A stretch of 64,000 nucleotides of DNA from Paenibacillus sp. N3.4. Its GTDB lineage: Bacteria > Bacillota > Bacilli > Paenibacillales > NBRC-103111. Below the pieces are notes generated by a model that saw only the letters and a program-made list of their open reading frames with translations, ran no database searches and was not told the origin of the DNA. The position numbers and the translations under genes are program-made. The DNA lies in contig NZ_VRTT01000038.1 of NCBI RefSeq assembly GCF_008017805.1, positions 1-64,000 on the forward strand, in the 5' to 3' direction. Every line of letters begins with the position of its first letter. Position 1 is the stretch's first letter. Of the stretch, positions 16,479-24,965 are shown one piece after another.

Positions 16479-17150
16479 AGGGAATCCTGTTATATGATCT
16501 TGCCGTCGTAGTTTTTTTTGACAACTATATGTTTTGGAGTGGGATTCTTTCTATATTTGCATGTGAATTCGCGTTGGATTATCGATTTGAATCCTAAGGA
16601 ATTGCATATCATTCTCAACAGGTTATCGTTGATTTTTATTATGATTCCGTTGATTACTTTATCTCTTATTTACAAAATTCCTTTCATGCGGTATTGGAAG
16701 AAACCGCAATGGAACGAGTTGATTGGTATCCCATTTATATGGTCAGGATTCCGCCAATCAAAAGTAAAATATTTTCTACTTATCGCGTTAACAATCAATC
16801 TTTTTGCTTTTATGCCATTTATCATTCGTAACGGATGGACCTACATCCATGAAGTTTGGTTACTTGCTATTATTTTATCAATAACAAACGTGATTGAAGA
16901 GATGATCTGGAGAGGTACTCTTCTAAGTCGGTTTTCAGAGCAATTAGGTGATAAATGGGCAGTTATTGTAACCAGCTTAGGGTTTGGACTACAGCATTAT
17001 TCCCTTGGGTTCTCTTGGGGTGTTTGCATCGCATATTCTCTTGGAGGGTTATTTTTCGGGGGAATTACGATCAAATCTAAAAGCATCGTTCCTACAGTTA
17101 TATGGCATATGTCGATTAATGCCCTTATGGTTTTCAGTGGTTTAATATAA

Positions 17151-17371
17151 CCTGAAATATCCATAGGTGCTTAGAACTGGTTACACTCATTCAAAGAATG
17201 ACCCTATGTATTTTTGTGATTTCGTTACACCTATCTAAGAGGTGGAGGTCGGTCTTTCTAACGGAACGGGTTGAGTCGGAGCTCTAAAATATTTAACATA
17301 AATAAGCCCTTAGCTTTTTTACAGCAGAAGGGGTTCAAAATTTAATTAAGACTCCGAGTCAACCTTTGCTA
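17151..17371. other. Intergenic region with a ~95-bp element bounded by short inverted repeats
   Basis: GGTTGAGTCGGAG (17269-17281) and CTCCGAGTCAACC (17352-17364) are inverted repeats with one mismatch around ~70 bp of AT-rich DNA. It could be a small non-autonomous element or part of the two genes' terminator region. Nothing else is visible. Confidence 0.35.
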
Positions 17372-18418
17372 TCACTCCTGAATCCTTGCGCCTATGAAGG
17401 CCTTAGCCGACTGATGCAGCGCTTTTTCCATGACTCCCCCAAGTTTAGAATATTCGTCGTCCCTGCTCTTCCATTTTTTCAATTCACGCAGTAGCGTTTT
17501 ATATAATTGGGGGTCCTTCCACGGGTGACAAATGGAAAGTAACGCAAGCTCGGGATCCCCCGTACCGTGGATGTCATAAAACATCCTCAGATTATTCAGC
17601 TCGGGGTCATCTTTACGGATTGTAGAAGGATGCTCCTGATGATATCCAATGATCTGATTCATGCTTCGATAGGATAATCCATGCTTATGGAGACGATAAC
17701 CGAGCTCCCAATCCTCAATCCCGTATTTGATAAAACGTTCTTGAAATCCCCCAACCTCCATAAAATGTCTCCTCTTTACGGAGACGCATCGGGTGATGAA
17801 CATCAACCAAGGTGCGACATCGGTAGACATAAACTCCCTATTATCGATCTTGCTCAAACGGGATGGCAGGATGACCGAAAGGAGCTTGCGAAAGTTTCGA
17901 CGAAGATCGTCAGGGGTTACGATGTCCACTATAAGGTTATTAGGCAGCCAAGATTTGTCCCACAACCCGTTTGGTTCGAGAATCCGGCGCATCTTCTTTT
18001 TTTGGTGGTTGCTAAAATGCGGGTAGTATTGAGTAAAAGCACCGTATAGGCTGTGGGGAAAGCCGGAAATAACGTGGTTTGGATATTTATGATTATACGT
18101 ATTGAGGACCTCTAGAAATTCCGGCACCACAAGAAAGTCTGCATCAAGGAAGACGAGGTACCTGCCCTGAGCGCGTTTCACCCCTGCATTGCGGGTAAAC
18201 GCTCTGCCCTGCCTTGTGTCATTCTTGATATAGATTAACGAATACGGCGGAGTATAGGTTTTCATTACTTCATCGGTGCCGTCGTCCGAAGCGTCGTTTA
18301 CAACGATCACTTCAAAACGATCACTCGGGAACGTTTGAAGTTCCAGAGAGGTTAAGGTTAGCATAATCGGTTTAGCGCAGTTATAAGAAGGGATGACAAT
18401 ACTAAATTTCTTTTCCAT
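17372..18418 (-). CDS. Family 2 glycosyltransferase
   Basis: A 348-aa protein of the GT-A fold. It has the nucleotide-binding start FSIVIPSYNCAKPI, the VNDASDDGTDEV motif at ~40-50, the metal-binding DAD (YLVFLDADFLV) at ~95, then GGFQERFIKYGIEDWELGYRL, the acceptor-side ED/W motif of chondroitin-polymerase-like GT2 enzymes. The start is MEKKFS (ATG 18418) after AGGAGG. It has no membrane segments, so it acts at the cytoplasmic face. Neighbouring sugar-metabolism fragments and CotS-type genes elsewhere in the window suggest a coat or surface polysaccharide role. It appears intact. Confidence 0.88.
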   Translation of the reverse strand: MEKKFSIVIPSYNCAKPIMLTLTSLELQTFPSDRFEVIVVNDASDDGTDEVMKTYTPPYSLIYIKNDTRQGRAFTRNAGVKRAQGRYLVFLDADFLVVPEFLEVLNTYNHKYPNHVISGFPHSLYGAFTQYYPHFSNHQKKKMRRILEPNGLWDKSWLPNNLIVDIVTPDDLRRNFRKLLSVILPSRLSKIDNREFMSTDVAPWLMFITRCVSVKRRHFMEVGGFQERFIKYGIEDWELGYRLHKHGLSYRSMNQIIGYHQEHPSTIRKDDPELNNLRMFYDIHGTGDPELALLSICHPWKDPQLYKTLLRELKKWKSRDDEYSKLGGVMEKALHQSAKAFIGARIQE

Positions 18419-18453
18419 GAGACTCCCCACCTCCTAAACTCAATATATACACT

Positions 18454-19424
18454 ATGGACTTTCCGGTAACGGCGAATGCTACACTCCTATTCAAAATCTA
18501 TTTTAAGGAAGATGGGACATACATCTATGCAGAAGCGGCCTCCTTTTCATATGCGGGGTCAAGCTGAGAAAAGAGTGGAAGCGGTGGAAGCCCCTACTGC
18601 TTACCGACAAATTCCTGGGTGCCTTTAACGTAGGGCAGGTGTTCAGCCGCAGTCTCGTAAAACGGCTGCTTGCCTGGGATCAATTATACCGTCTGAAAAA
18701 AAACTTGCTCCGCACAAAAGCGTTTGGCGTTGACGAAATCGTGTTTGTGATGATGGCTAAGCGTCTTGGCTTTAAACCCAAATCATACCCGAAGGAAACA
18801 GGGAGCGCAGTGCGTTATAGACCTCACTACACATATGAAGAACCGATTAAGTTAATGAATGAAAGCCCTAGCAGCTTTCTCCTCCACCCCGTATATCGAA
18901 TAATGAAAGATGAAGCTCGAACGTTAATCCGCTACCTTATAGGAAGGGCATGTCGTGAAAACTTCTTCAATAGCGGAGAATGGGATGAAGCTTCAATAAT
19001 GATTCGAACCGGTTTCGGAAATATGGAGTTCGTCGCGAGGCTTGGGAACCGGCTTATTCATGTTTGGCAGGATAAAGATGGGACACCGAATTGGAGGAAA
19101 AGTGAAGAATTTGCCAGGGGGGTACGTGGAGCGCCTATTTTTATGGAAAACCGCAACGGAAACTTTGAAGTGATCGCTCCTTTGAAAAGCGGAGGCATCG
19201 GGTACTGGTGGAGGAACAACAGCCATCCCCGGCTTCCGTGGCATAGTCCGGTCGTTATCGGTAAAGGAGAAGTGGATGCCGTTTCGCTGATGAATACCAA
19301 TAGCGGGAAACTAGCTGCCGTTGCGGAAAAAAAGGCCGTCTCATCTCGTACATCCAGGTCCGCAACGGATCCTGGGATAAGATTCGATAGCGCCAATGAA
19401 TGGTCGAAGGAGGAACTTAAATGA
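18454..19424 (+). pseudogene. Truncated and frameshifted glycosyltransferase-associated protein
   Basis: From ATG 18454 a frame reads LLFKIYFKEDGTYIYAEAAS and stops at ~18570. The sense continues in another frame as KLRKEWKRWKPLLLTDKFLG and runs to 19424. A first part is helical (LLAWDQLYRLKKNLLRTK, LIRYLIGRA). After residue ~120 come propeller-like repeats (FVARLGNRLIHVWQDKDG, FEVIAPLKSGGIGYWWRNN) similar to sugar- or glycan-associated beta-propeller domains. The combination looks like the C-terminal part of a large spore or surface glycosylation protein that has lost its N-terminal enzyme domain and one base near 18555. Its stop overlaps the next ATG. Confidence 0.5.
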
Positions 19425-19535
19425 AAGGAATGATTCTTTGCGCCGGAAAAGGAACGAGATTGCAGCCCTTTACTTTCTCATCGCCGAAAACATTATTGCC
19501 GGTTGCGAACGAGACGATTTTGGACCACTGTGGGG
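19421..19535 (+). pseudogene. N-terminal scrap of a sugar nucleotidyltransferase (RmlA/GlmU-like)
   Basis: Behind AAGGAGGAACTTAA, ATG 19421 encodes MKGMILCAGKGTRLQPFTF then SSPKTLLPVANETILDH. This is the signature pyrophosphorylase loop (AGxGTRLxPxT...PKxLLPV) of glucose-1-phosphate thymidylyl- or uridylyltransferases. After ~37 residues it runs directly into unrelated sequence. The real enzyme is 240-300 aa, so this is a truncated relic fused to the isomerase fragment that follows. Confidence 0.8.
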
Positions 19536-19853
19536 TTAAATCACGGGAAGCAGGGCACAGGGGTATCTGTTGAGGCGAAGGTAAAGACAGGGGCCATTAC
19601 GACGTTGAACGTAACTCTGACCGGCGACGGCAAGCTGAAAATGATTTCCAGCGAAGGGCAGTCCACGAAGGGGCCGATCATGAGAATTGGGAATACCCAA
19701 ACGCCAGTAAAGTTCAGGGATCACCCAGACACGTATATGTCACGGTGGTGCGCCGAGGCGCCAACACATCACTGCGCAATGTCGATAGGCCATAACGCCT
19801 CGCTTTTCCAGAAGGTTGCAGAGTTGATGGACGTGAAGCATGTCACGTTATAA
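19536..19853 (+). pseudogene. C-terminal fragment of an L-arabinose/L-fucose isomerase-type gene
   Basis: The frame reads ITTLNVTLTGDGKLKMISSE, GPIMRIGNTQTPVKFRD and finally THHCAMSIGHNASLFQKVAEL. That is the C-terminal domain of the arabinose/fucose isomerase superfamily, where the GNT.TPVKF strand and the HH...GH motif are typical. Everything N-terminal, including most of the active site, is missing, and the 5' edge joins the nucleotidyltransferase scrap. It is a deletion junction, not a functional fusion. Confidence 0.7.
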
Positions 19854-19884
19854 TTAGATCGTGTTAAGGGGGTTCGGGTTCCCA

Positions 19885-20079
19885 TCAATTTTGTGGTAAA
19901 CCGGATTGTGTATCCTTTGACGATTGAAATTCAGATAAATCTACGTATGTATCAATAGAATCTAATACCTCGCTCAATGGCCATTGCGTAAAAACGATAC
20001 GATCTGTGTTAATTGCCTGATAGGTACTTTCTTGTTTACATATTTTAAATCCTCTGTAATTCTCATAAATCGTTCTCAT
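19885..20079 (-). CDS. Small 64-aa protein, unknown
   Basis: ATG 20079 follows GAAGGAGAGAG at a good distance. The protein is MRTIYENYRGFKICKQESTY, then AINTDRIVFTQWPLSEVLDS. It looks like a compact alpha/beta small protein with a C-terminal polar tail. No membrane segment, signal or recognised motif. The promoter would lie in the AT-rich region 20090-20200. It is isolated among decayed genes but looks intact. Confidence 0.6.
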   Translation of the reverse strand: MRTIYENYRGFKICKQESTYQAINTDRIVFTQWPLSEVLDSIDTYVDLSEFQSSKDTQSGLPQN

Positions 20080-20206
20080 TCCGCTCTCTCCTTCGCTTTG
20101 ATGTATATCTTAAACTATCATCAAATCTGTATTTTTGAAAGAGGTGTAAAATGATGGAATATGTCTAATTCTGACAATATAGATTAAATTACATTAAGTT
20201 GCAAGG

Positions 20207-20237
20207 AAGTCCGCTATTCCAAATGGAAAGCGGACTT
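20207..20237. terminator. Inverted repeat, probable terminator for the AraC relic
   Basis: AAGTCCGCT and AGCGGACTT form a 9-bp stem around a 13-nt loop, 33 bp beyond the end of the AraC relic. T-runs are weak on both sides. Confidence 0.45.
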
Positions 20238-20269
20238 CTCATTGTGTGCAAAGCGTTGCAGACATTAGG

Positions 20270-20617
20270 CTACTCAAGAGATTGAGTCGTATTCAGCTGC
20301 GTCGGCGGTATGCCTGCCAGTTTTTTAAATGCTTTGGAGAAGCTGAATAAATCCGGGTAGCCAACGGAATGGGCAAATTCAGAAAGCGTATAGGTGGTCT
20401 GTTCGAGCAGAAGCTTGGCTTCGCTCATCTTCAGGTTCTGTTTTCCGTCAAAGGCGATGAAGATTTTGCGAAGCGGGTTGTCTGTAACCGTAAAGTATTC
20501 GTGTGTCACTTGTGGGAATAAACAAAACATATCGTGTTTCCGAAGGGAAAAGGTTTGGTTATTTTGAATAAATGTGCTTGATGTGGGGATCAGATTTGTG
20601 CTGCTCAAAGGCTTCAT
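20270..20617 (-). pseudogene. AraC-family regulator with its middle deleted
   Basis: The first ~65 residues are the cupin-like sensor start of an AraC regulator (FCLFPQVTHEYF). Then, with no break in frame, comes KMSEAKLLLEQTTYTLSEFA and YPDLFSFSKAFKKLAGIPP, the second HTH of the DNA-binding domain. The rest of the sensor and the first HTH are absent, so the 115-aa product cannot be a normal regulator (usual size 270-300). Its 5' end directly abuts a sugar-transport permease relic on the other strand, suggesting remnants of a sugar ABC uptake locus. Confidence 0.75.
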
Positions 20618-20904
20618 GCAGGTTCAGAGCAAGGAAATCCTAGACTACTCCTTCATTAGCTGCGACAGCGACATTTCTGTTCGTTATGGTGTGGAATGAT
20701 TGATTGATTCCTATGCTGCTTCTCAACAGCAAATCTAAGCTGACGCTGCCCTTGGCGATGCTGCAGATTCGGGGCGAATATGTCACCAACTACCCGATGC
20801 AGTTGACGGGAGTCGTCATTACAGCGGCACCCATGGTCGTCATGTTTTTATTTTTACAGCGATATTTTGTGGCAGGCGTTATTGCGGGATCTTTAAAAGG
20901 GTAG
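20594..20904 (+). pseudogene. Sugar ABC transporter permease (MalG/LacG-like), 3' relic with frameshift
   Basis: The frame begins FVLLKGFMQVQSKEILDYSF, the conserved cytoplasmic EAA-type loop of carbohydrate permeases. It is broken near 20670, then resumes as KLTLPLAMLQIRGEYVTNYP and ends VMFLFLQRYFVAGVIAGSLKG, the canonical MalG-type C-terminus. The N-terminal helices are gone. The usual regulator and binding-protein genes are absent apart from the AraC relic. A good terminator follows. Confidence 0.78.
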
Positions 20905-20915
20905 GTGCCATGAAA

Positions 20916-20958
20916 AGCCGATAGGGCCTTGTTAGGTAAAGCCCTATCCGGTTTTTTT
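20916..20958 (+). terminator. Rho-independent terminator after the permease relic
   Basis: Stem AGCCGATAGGGC, 13-nt loop, GCCCTATCCGG followed by seven T. Well formed. Confidence 0.85.
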
Positions 20959-21065
20959 GCTGTTTTGGGATTTTCTTTATTTTATCGTTGACAGAATCAT
21001 GTCCTACTCACTATAATCTAAATACAAGTAAATATATCGGAATTATTGGATTCTACCAGACAACT

Positions 21066-21107
21066 GGAGATGCTTTCATCCTTAGGGATGCTTGTGTCTC
21101 CTTTTTT
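21066..21107 (+). terminator. Terminator-like hairpin upstream of the HPr-like gene
   Basis: GGAGA...TTCATCC, loop, GGATG...TCTCC followed by six T. It sits ~55 bp before the HPr-like gene, so it could act as a leader attenuator for that gene as well as a terminator. Confidence 0.6.
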
Positions 21108-21164
21108 AATTGCATAAAGTGTATGAGCCGATGGAGATTACCAAATTGTTGGGAGGAATAGATG

Positions 21165-21458
21165 ATGAAAATCGAGTGGACTTTTGCTATGAATAAGCCT
21201 TGGACGATTGATCGTGTTTTGGAATTTGTAACGATTGCGAATCGGTATACCTGCAATATTTATGTGGGGAAGAAGGGGAAGATGTTGAACGCCAAAGGGC
21301 TGCTGGGCATCGTTTCGCTTAGTTTATCACTCGGAGACCAATCTGCTGTTGTCCTCCAATTAGATGGCACGGATGCGCAGGAAGCGTTCGATCAGGTTTC
21401 TGTTTATTTACAAAGCACGGATAGGAACTTACGCAAGCTGATCTCACAAAGCTCATAA
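21165..21458 (+). CDS. Degenerate HPr-like protein
   Basis: A 97-aa protein resembling phosphocarrier HPr/Crh: NRYTCNIYVGKKGKMLNAKG followed by LLGIVSLSLSLG and a final helix (AQEAFDQVSVYL). The segment where HPr has its catalytic His15 reads NKPWTIDRVLEFV and has no histidine. The regulatory Ser46 position (usually KSIMGVMSL) reads KGLLGIVSL, so Ser is Gly. Both phosphorylation sites therefore seem absent. The start is ATG 21165 or the adjacent 21162, after GGGAGG. It lies 34 bp ahead of a LysR gene and may be cotranscribed. The role is probably protein binding rather than sugar transport. Confidence 0.72.
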   Translation: MKIEWTFAMNKPWTIDRVLEFVTIANRYTCNIYVGKKGKMLNAKGLLGIVSLSLSLGDQSAVVLQLDGTDAQEAFDQVSVYLQSTDRNLRKLISQSS

Positions 21459-21491
21459 TGTTCGTTGAAGCAAGAGAGGAAGTCATCAGGC

Positions 21492-22385
21492 ATGAATATA
21501 GAAAACATGGAAGCATTTGTCTACGTCATTCATTTTAACAGTTTCAATAAGGCCGCAGATGCGTTGTTCCTATCTCAGCCATCCGTCACGGCACGCATTC
21601 AATCCTTGGAGCGTGAACTCAATACGTTGTTGTTTGAAAGAGAAGGCCGAAACTTCACATTGACGGAAAAAGGGAAGCAGTTTCTTCCCTATGCGCAACA
21701 AATCCTTTTGACCTATAAGAAAGGGAAACAGCAGCTGCAAAGCTTGAACACAGCTCCCAACGAACTGAGAATTGGCAGCACCGTTTCTGTATCCAATTAT
21801 GTCATTCCCGAAATATTGCCGATCATAAAAAAAAAGTACCAACATCTGCAAATAAAGTTAAGCACGGCTCCTACGGAGGTCATTCTGGAGAAGCTCCTGA
21901 ATAAAGAACTGGATATTGGGTTTGTTCGAAATGTGACGCATCCGCATGTAGAAAGCATTGGATACTATGAAGATCCGATTCGACTATTTGTTCATCATCG
22001 CCATCCTTTTGTTGAGCGAGAGAACGTTACGATTGATGATGTGAGCCGTGAATCTCTTGTGTTTTTTGAATGCGGTTCGTTGGATTGGATGAAAATTCAT
22101 CGTTTATTTGCTACTCTCGAAAATCCTCCTCAAATCGAATATCAAATTGATAATCTGGAAACGGCGAAAAAGCTTGTTGTTAAAGGAATGGGGATATCCT
22201 TTCTTCCCGAACTTTGTGTACGTAATGAAGTGGAAGAAGGATTGCTCGTACCGATTCATATTCCCGTACTAAACGGACTTTCCTTACGCACGAATTTAAT
22301 CTCTCTAAAAGAAGCGGAAATCGATTTTTCTCATCTTTTTCTGGAAGCAATCAAAGTCATTCATTTGAAAACAAGCGCTTCATAG
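21492..22385 (+). CDS. LysR-family regulator, probably of the sulfur-salvage genes
   Basis: A 297-aa regulator with an N-terminal winged HTH (NKAADALFLSQPSVTARIQSL at ~15-35) and an effector-binding domain from ~90. The start is MNIENMEAF (ATG 21492) behind GAGAGGAAG. It precedes luciferase-like and NtaA-type monooxygenase genes and two ABC transporters. In Bacillus subtilis the LysR protein YtlI controls an equivalent set for use of sulfur compounds (established knowledge). I infer a similar activator role here, perhaps acting with CymR at the promoter after it. Confidence 0.88.
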   Translation: MNIENMEAFVYVIHFNSFNKAADALFLSQPSVTARIQSLERELNTLLFEREGRNFTLTEKGKQFLPYAQQILLTYKKGKQQLQSLNTAPNELRIGSTVSVSNYVIPEILPIIKKKYQHLQIKLSTAPTEVILEKLLNKELDIGFVRNVTHPHVESIGYYEDPIRLFVHHRHPFVERENVTIDDVSRESLVFFECGSLDWMKIHRLFATLENPPQIEYQIDNLETAKKLVVKGMGISFLPELCVRNEVEEGLLVPIHIPVLNGLSLRTNLISLKEAEIDFSHLFLEAIKVIHLKTSAS

Positions 22386-22475
22386 AAGAGTTCTATCTAA
22401 AGTATAGAACATCTTGATAAGTGATTGACCGACCTAAGAGCGGGTGATACAGTAAATGAAAATATTAATACCGAC

Positions 22476-22497
22476 AAAACCAATTGGAATTATATTT
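22476..22497 (+). promoter_or_regulatory. Possible CymR-type sulfur-control site / promoter
   Basis: AACCAATTGGAATTATATTTT lies ~20 bases before the first monooxygenase gene's ribosome binding site. AATTGGAATT followed by an AT-rich flank resembles boxes bound by the cysteine-metabolism repressor CymR in Firmicutes. This is pattern similarity only. Confidence 0.3.
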
Positions 22498-22516
22498 TAA
22501 GAGAGGAGGGGATGAA

Positions 22517-23530
22517 GTGGCACTACGATTAGGCTTGCTCGATCAGTCCCCTATCGGGGAGGGTTTAACAGCTTCTGAGGCTTTCCAACAAACGCTGGAA
22601 TTGGTTCAGCAAGCAGAGGCCCTTGGTTATCATAGGTTTTGGGTTTCCGAACATCATGATTCTGAAGGTGTTGTAGGGTCATCGCCGGAAGTTCTCATTT
22701 CTTATCTGCTTGCCAAAACGAATCGCATTCGAATTGGTTCCGGTGGGGTTATGCTGCAGCACTACAGTCCCTACAAAGTAGCAGAAAATTTCAATGTGCT
22801 TGCATCACTGGCACCAGGACGTGTGGATCTGGGCATCGGCCGAGCGCCAGGAGGTCTACCACGGTCGACCAAGGCGTTACAGCTGGAATCGGCCGGTAAT
22901 GGGGCGCCGTTGTCTGAGAAACTCGTCTTGCTGCATCAATATCTGCATAACGATCTGGATGAGTCTCACGAGCTTTACGGTATCAAAGCTGTTCCGCTTA
23001 CCGATGAGCCTGCGAAATTATTTTTGCTGGGCGGAGGCGGGTCGGGCACAGAATTGGCTGCGAGCTTAGGGATCCCTTATGTATTTGCACAATTTATTAA
23101 TGGGGAAGAGTCGATCATTGAGAAAGCTTTTGCCTCGTACCGGCAGCATTTTTCGGAAAATGACCGATCTAAACCCCAGGCCATTCTAGCCGTATCTGTT
23201 ATTTTAACGGACACGGATGAAGAAGCGCAAAGTCTTGCTGCCAATGTCAAAAATGTGAAGGTTCATCTGGAAAGCGGCAGAACCCTGACGGTTAAAACGG
23301 TTGAACAGGCAGAGGAATTTGGCAAGCAATCAAACGAGAAGTACACAATTGAAGAAAAGGCAGCCAATATTATTCATGGTTCCAAAGAAACGGTCCGCAG
23401 GAAGCTATTGGATCTTCAAGCAGCGTATCAGTTGGATGAAATTATTCTGACGGTCCCCATGCAAGAATTCAAGCAAAGGTTGCGCGCGATTGTTCTTTTA
23501 CAAGAAGCATTTTCGGAACTTACCGTATAA
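22517..23530 (+). CDS. Luciferase-like flavin-dependent monooxygenase (YtmO-like)
   Basis: A 337-aa class-A LLM oxidoreductase. N-terminal LRLGLLDQSPIGEG, the FMN/substrate segment HRFWVSEHHDSEGVVGSSPE, GSGGVMLQHYSPYKVAENF and GRVDLGIGRAPGG are all typical of the YtmO/MsnO8 type. It uses FMNH2 and O2; in B. subtilis the homologue lies in a sulfur-compound operon. The start is GTG 22517, seven bases after GAGGAGG; an upstream ATG has no such site. First gene of the likely operon running to ~35 kb. A decayed paralogue lies at 38.4 kb. Confidence 0.87.
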   Translation: MALRLGLLDQSPIGEGLTASEAFQQTLELVQQAEALGYHRFWVSEHHDSEGVVGSSPEVLISYLLAKTNRIRIGSGGVMLQHYSPYKVAENFNVLASLAPGRVDLGIGRAPGGLPRSTKALQLESAGNGAPLSEKLVLLHQYLHNDLDESHELYGIKAVPLTDEPAKLFLLGGGGSGTELAASLGIPYVFAQFINGEESIIEKAFASYRQHFSENDRSKPQAILAVSVILTDTDEEAQSLAANVKNVKVHLESGRTLTVKTVEQAEEFGKQSNEKYTIEEKAANIIHGSKETVRRKLLDLQAAYQLDEIILTVPMQEFKQRLRAIVLLQEAFSELTV

Positions 23531-23576
23531 ATCAAATCAGTTATCTGGCTGGAGCCAATAGGGAGGTTTATAAATA

Positions 23577-24911
23577 ATGTCGAAACAAAAACAACTTAAA
23601 CTTGGTGCTATCATTCACGGAGTTGGCGGGAATATGTCATCTTGGAAACATCCAGATGCGGTGGTTGATGCCAGCGTTAACTTCTCTTATTACAAAAAAC
23701 AAGCTCAGAAAGCAGAAGAAGGAAAATTTGATCTACTATTTATCGCAGATGGTTTATTCATTAATGACAAATCGATTCCTCACTTCCTCAATCGTTTTGA
23801 GCCATTAACGATTCTTTCCGCTTTGGCTGCTGTTACATCCAAAATTGGCTTGGTTGGCACATTATCGACTTCTTATAGTGAGCCCTTCACCGTGTCCAGA
23901 CAGTTTTCTTCATTGGATCATATTAGCCAAGGTCGGGCAGGCTGGAACGTGGTCACGTCACCGCTGGAGGGCTCGGCTTTGAACTATAATAAGAAGCTGG
24001 AGGATCATCCTGATCATCCGAAGCGGTACCGCATTGCTTCCGAATATTTGCAGGTAGCCAAGGGCTTATGGGATTCTTGGGAAGATGATGCGTTTACAAG
24101 AGATAAACAGTCAGGTGTGTTCTTTGATCCGGAGAAGCTGCATCGTCTCGATCACAAAGGTGAATTCTTTTCGGTCCAAGGGCCGCTCAATATAGGAAGA
24201 TCCAAGCAAGGCAGACCGGTTGTTTTCCAAGCAGGCTCATCGGAAGACGGTAAAAACCTGGCAGCTAAAGAAGCGGATGCGATCTTTACAGGCCATCCAA
24301 CGGTGGAAGACGCCATAGCCTTTTATGAGGATGTGAAAGGTCGGGCCGCAGGGTTTGGCAGAAACCGGGATGAAATCGTTGTGATGCCGGGGATTAGCCC
24401 GATTATCGGCTTGACGGAAGAAGAAGCGGAACGCAAATATCAGCAGACGGCAAGTCTGGTTACGGTCCAAGATGCCCTTGCGTATTTGGGCAGATTTTTC
24501 GAGCACCATGATTTCACGCAGTATGAGCTAGATGCGCCATTTCCCGATTTAGGTGATCTGGGCAAAAACAGCTTTCAAAGCACGACAGATCGTATAAAAC
24601 AAAATGCAAAAGAACATGGATTGACGCTGCGTGAGGTAGCTTTGCAAGCCGCTACACCGCGACCACTGTTCATTGGTACGCCGATTCAAGTTGCCGATCG
24701 TATACAAGAATGGTTTGAAAGTGGGGCTTCGGATGGTTTTATCGTCGGTTCCGGCGTTCCAAATGGGTTAAGCGATTTTGTGGATCTGGTTATCCCTATC
24801 TTACAAGAGCGAGGTATTTACCGTAAGGAATATGAAGCAGATACGCTTCGTGGCAATCTTGGATTACCTTTTCCGACAAATCGGTACGCCAAAGAAAAAG
24901 TCACAAAGTAA
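23577..24911 (+). CDS. NtaA/SnaA/DszA-type FMN-dependent monooxygenase
   Basis: A 444-aa flavin monooxygenase of the NtaA/SnaA/DszA/ScmK group (YtnJ/YxeK in Bacillus), which oxidises S- or N-containing organic compounds with FMNH2 and O2. Signatures: LGAIIHGVGGNMSSWKHP at the N-terminus, FTVSRQFSSLDHISQGRAGW, VTSPLEGSALNY, GLWDSWEDDAF and GPLNIGRSKQGRPVVFQAGS. The start follows GGAGGTTTATAAATA. Full length for the family. In B. subtilis such enzymes help salvage sulfur from modified cysteines (for example S-(2-succino)cysteine). The substrate here is unknown. Confidence 0.92.
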   Translation: MSKQKQLKLGAIIHGVGGNMSSWKHPDAVVDASVNFSYYKKQAQKAEEGKFDLLFIADGLFINDKSIPHFLNRFEPLTILSALAAVTSKIGLVGTLSTSYSEPFTVSRQFSSLDHISQGRAGWNVVTSPLEGSALNYNKKLEDHPDHPKRYRIASEYLQVAKGLWDSWEDDAFTRDKQSGVFFDPEKLHRLDHKGEFFSVQGPLNIGRSKQGRPVVFQAGSSEDGKNLAAKEADAIFTGHPTVEDAIAFYEDVKGRAAGFGRNRDEIVVMPGISPIIGLTEEEAERKYQQTASLVTVQDALAYLGRFFEHHDFTQYELDAPFPDLGDLGKNSFQSTTDRIKQNAKEHGLTLREVALQAATPRPLFIGTPIQVADRIQEWFESGASDGFIVGSGVPNGLSDFVDLVIPILQERGIYRKEYEADTLRGNLGLPFPTNRYAKEKVTK

Positions 24912-24965
24912 ACCTTTTAATCCGACTTAACATACTGGAATAAATTGAAAAGAGGCGAATCTTCC

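Larger units (their letters stand above)
14821..16511 (-). mobile_element. Complete insertion sequence with 15-bp ends and 8-bp target duplication
   Basis: The element is 1691 bp. Its left end CTACGACGGCAAGAT is the exact reverse complement of its right end. Eight T bases flank it on each side (14813-14820 and 16512-16519), an 8-bp target duplication within a poly-T tract. It encodes one minus-strand transposase, frameshifted. The 8-bp duplication and transposase type fit the Mutator-like (MULE-related) IS groups; I do not assign a named family. Confidence 0.9.
14672..17150 (+). pseudogene. CPBP-family intramembrane metalloprotease gene split by an IS
   Basis: The left piece (14672-14820) encodes an N-terminal membrane region and stops in the IS. 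The right piece (from 16520) carries the catalytic motifs: EEMIWRGTLLSRF (Glu-Glu...Arg), FGLQH with the metal-binding His, and a final IWHMSIN. Removing the IS and one copy of the T8 duplication gives a perfect open frame of 260 codons (149 + 631 bases). The interruption is therefore a clean insertion into an otherwise intact gene. CPBP/Rce1-like proteases sit in the membrane; bacterial ones act in peptide maturation, bacteriocin immunity or signalling. As it stands the N-terminal helices are separated from the active site, so function is probably lost. Confidence 0.88.
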
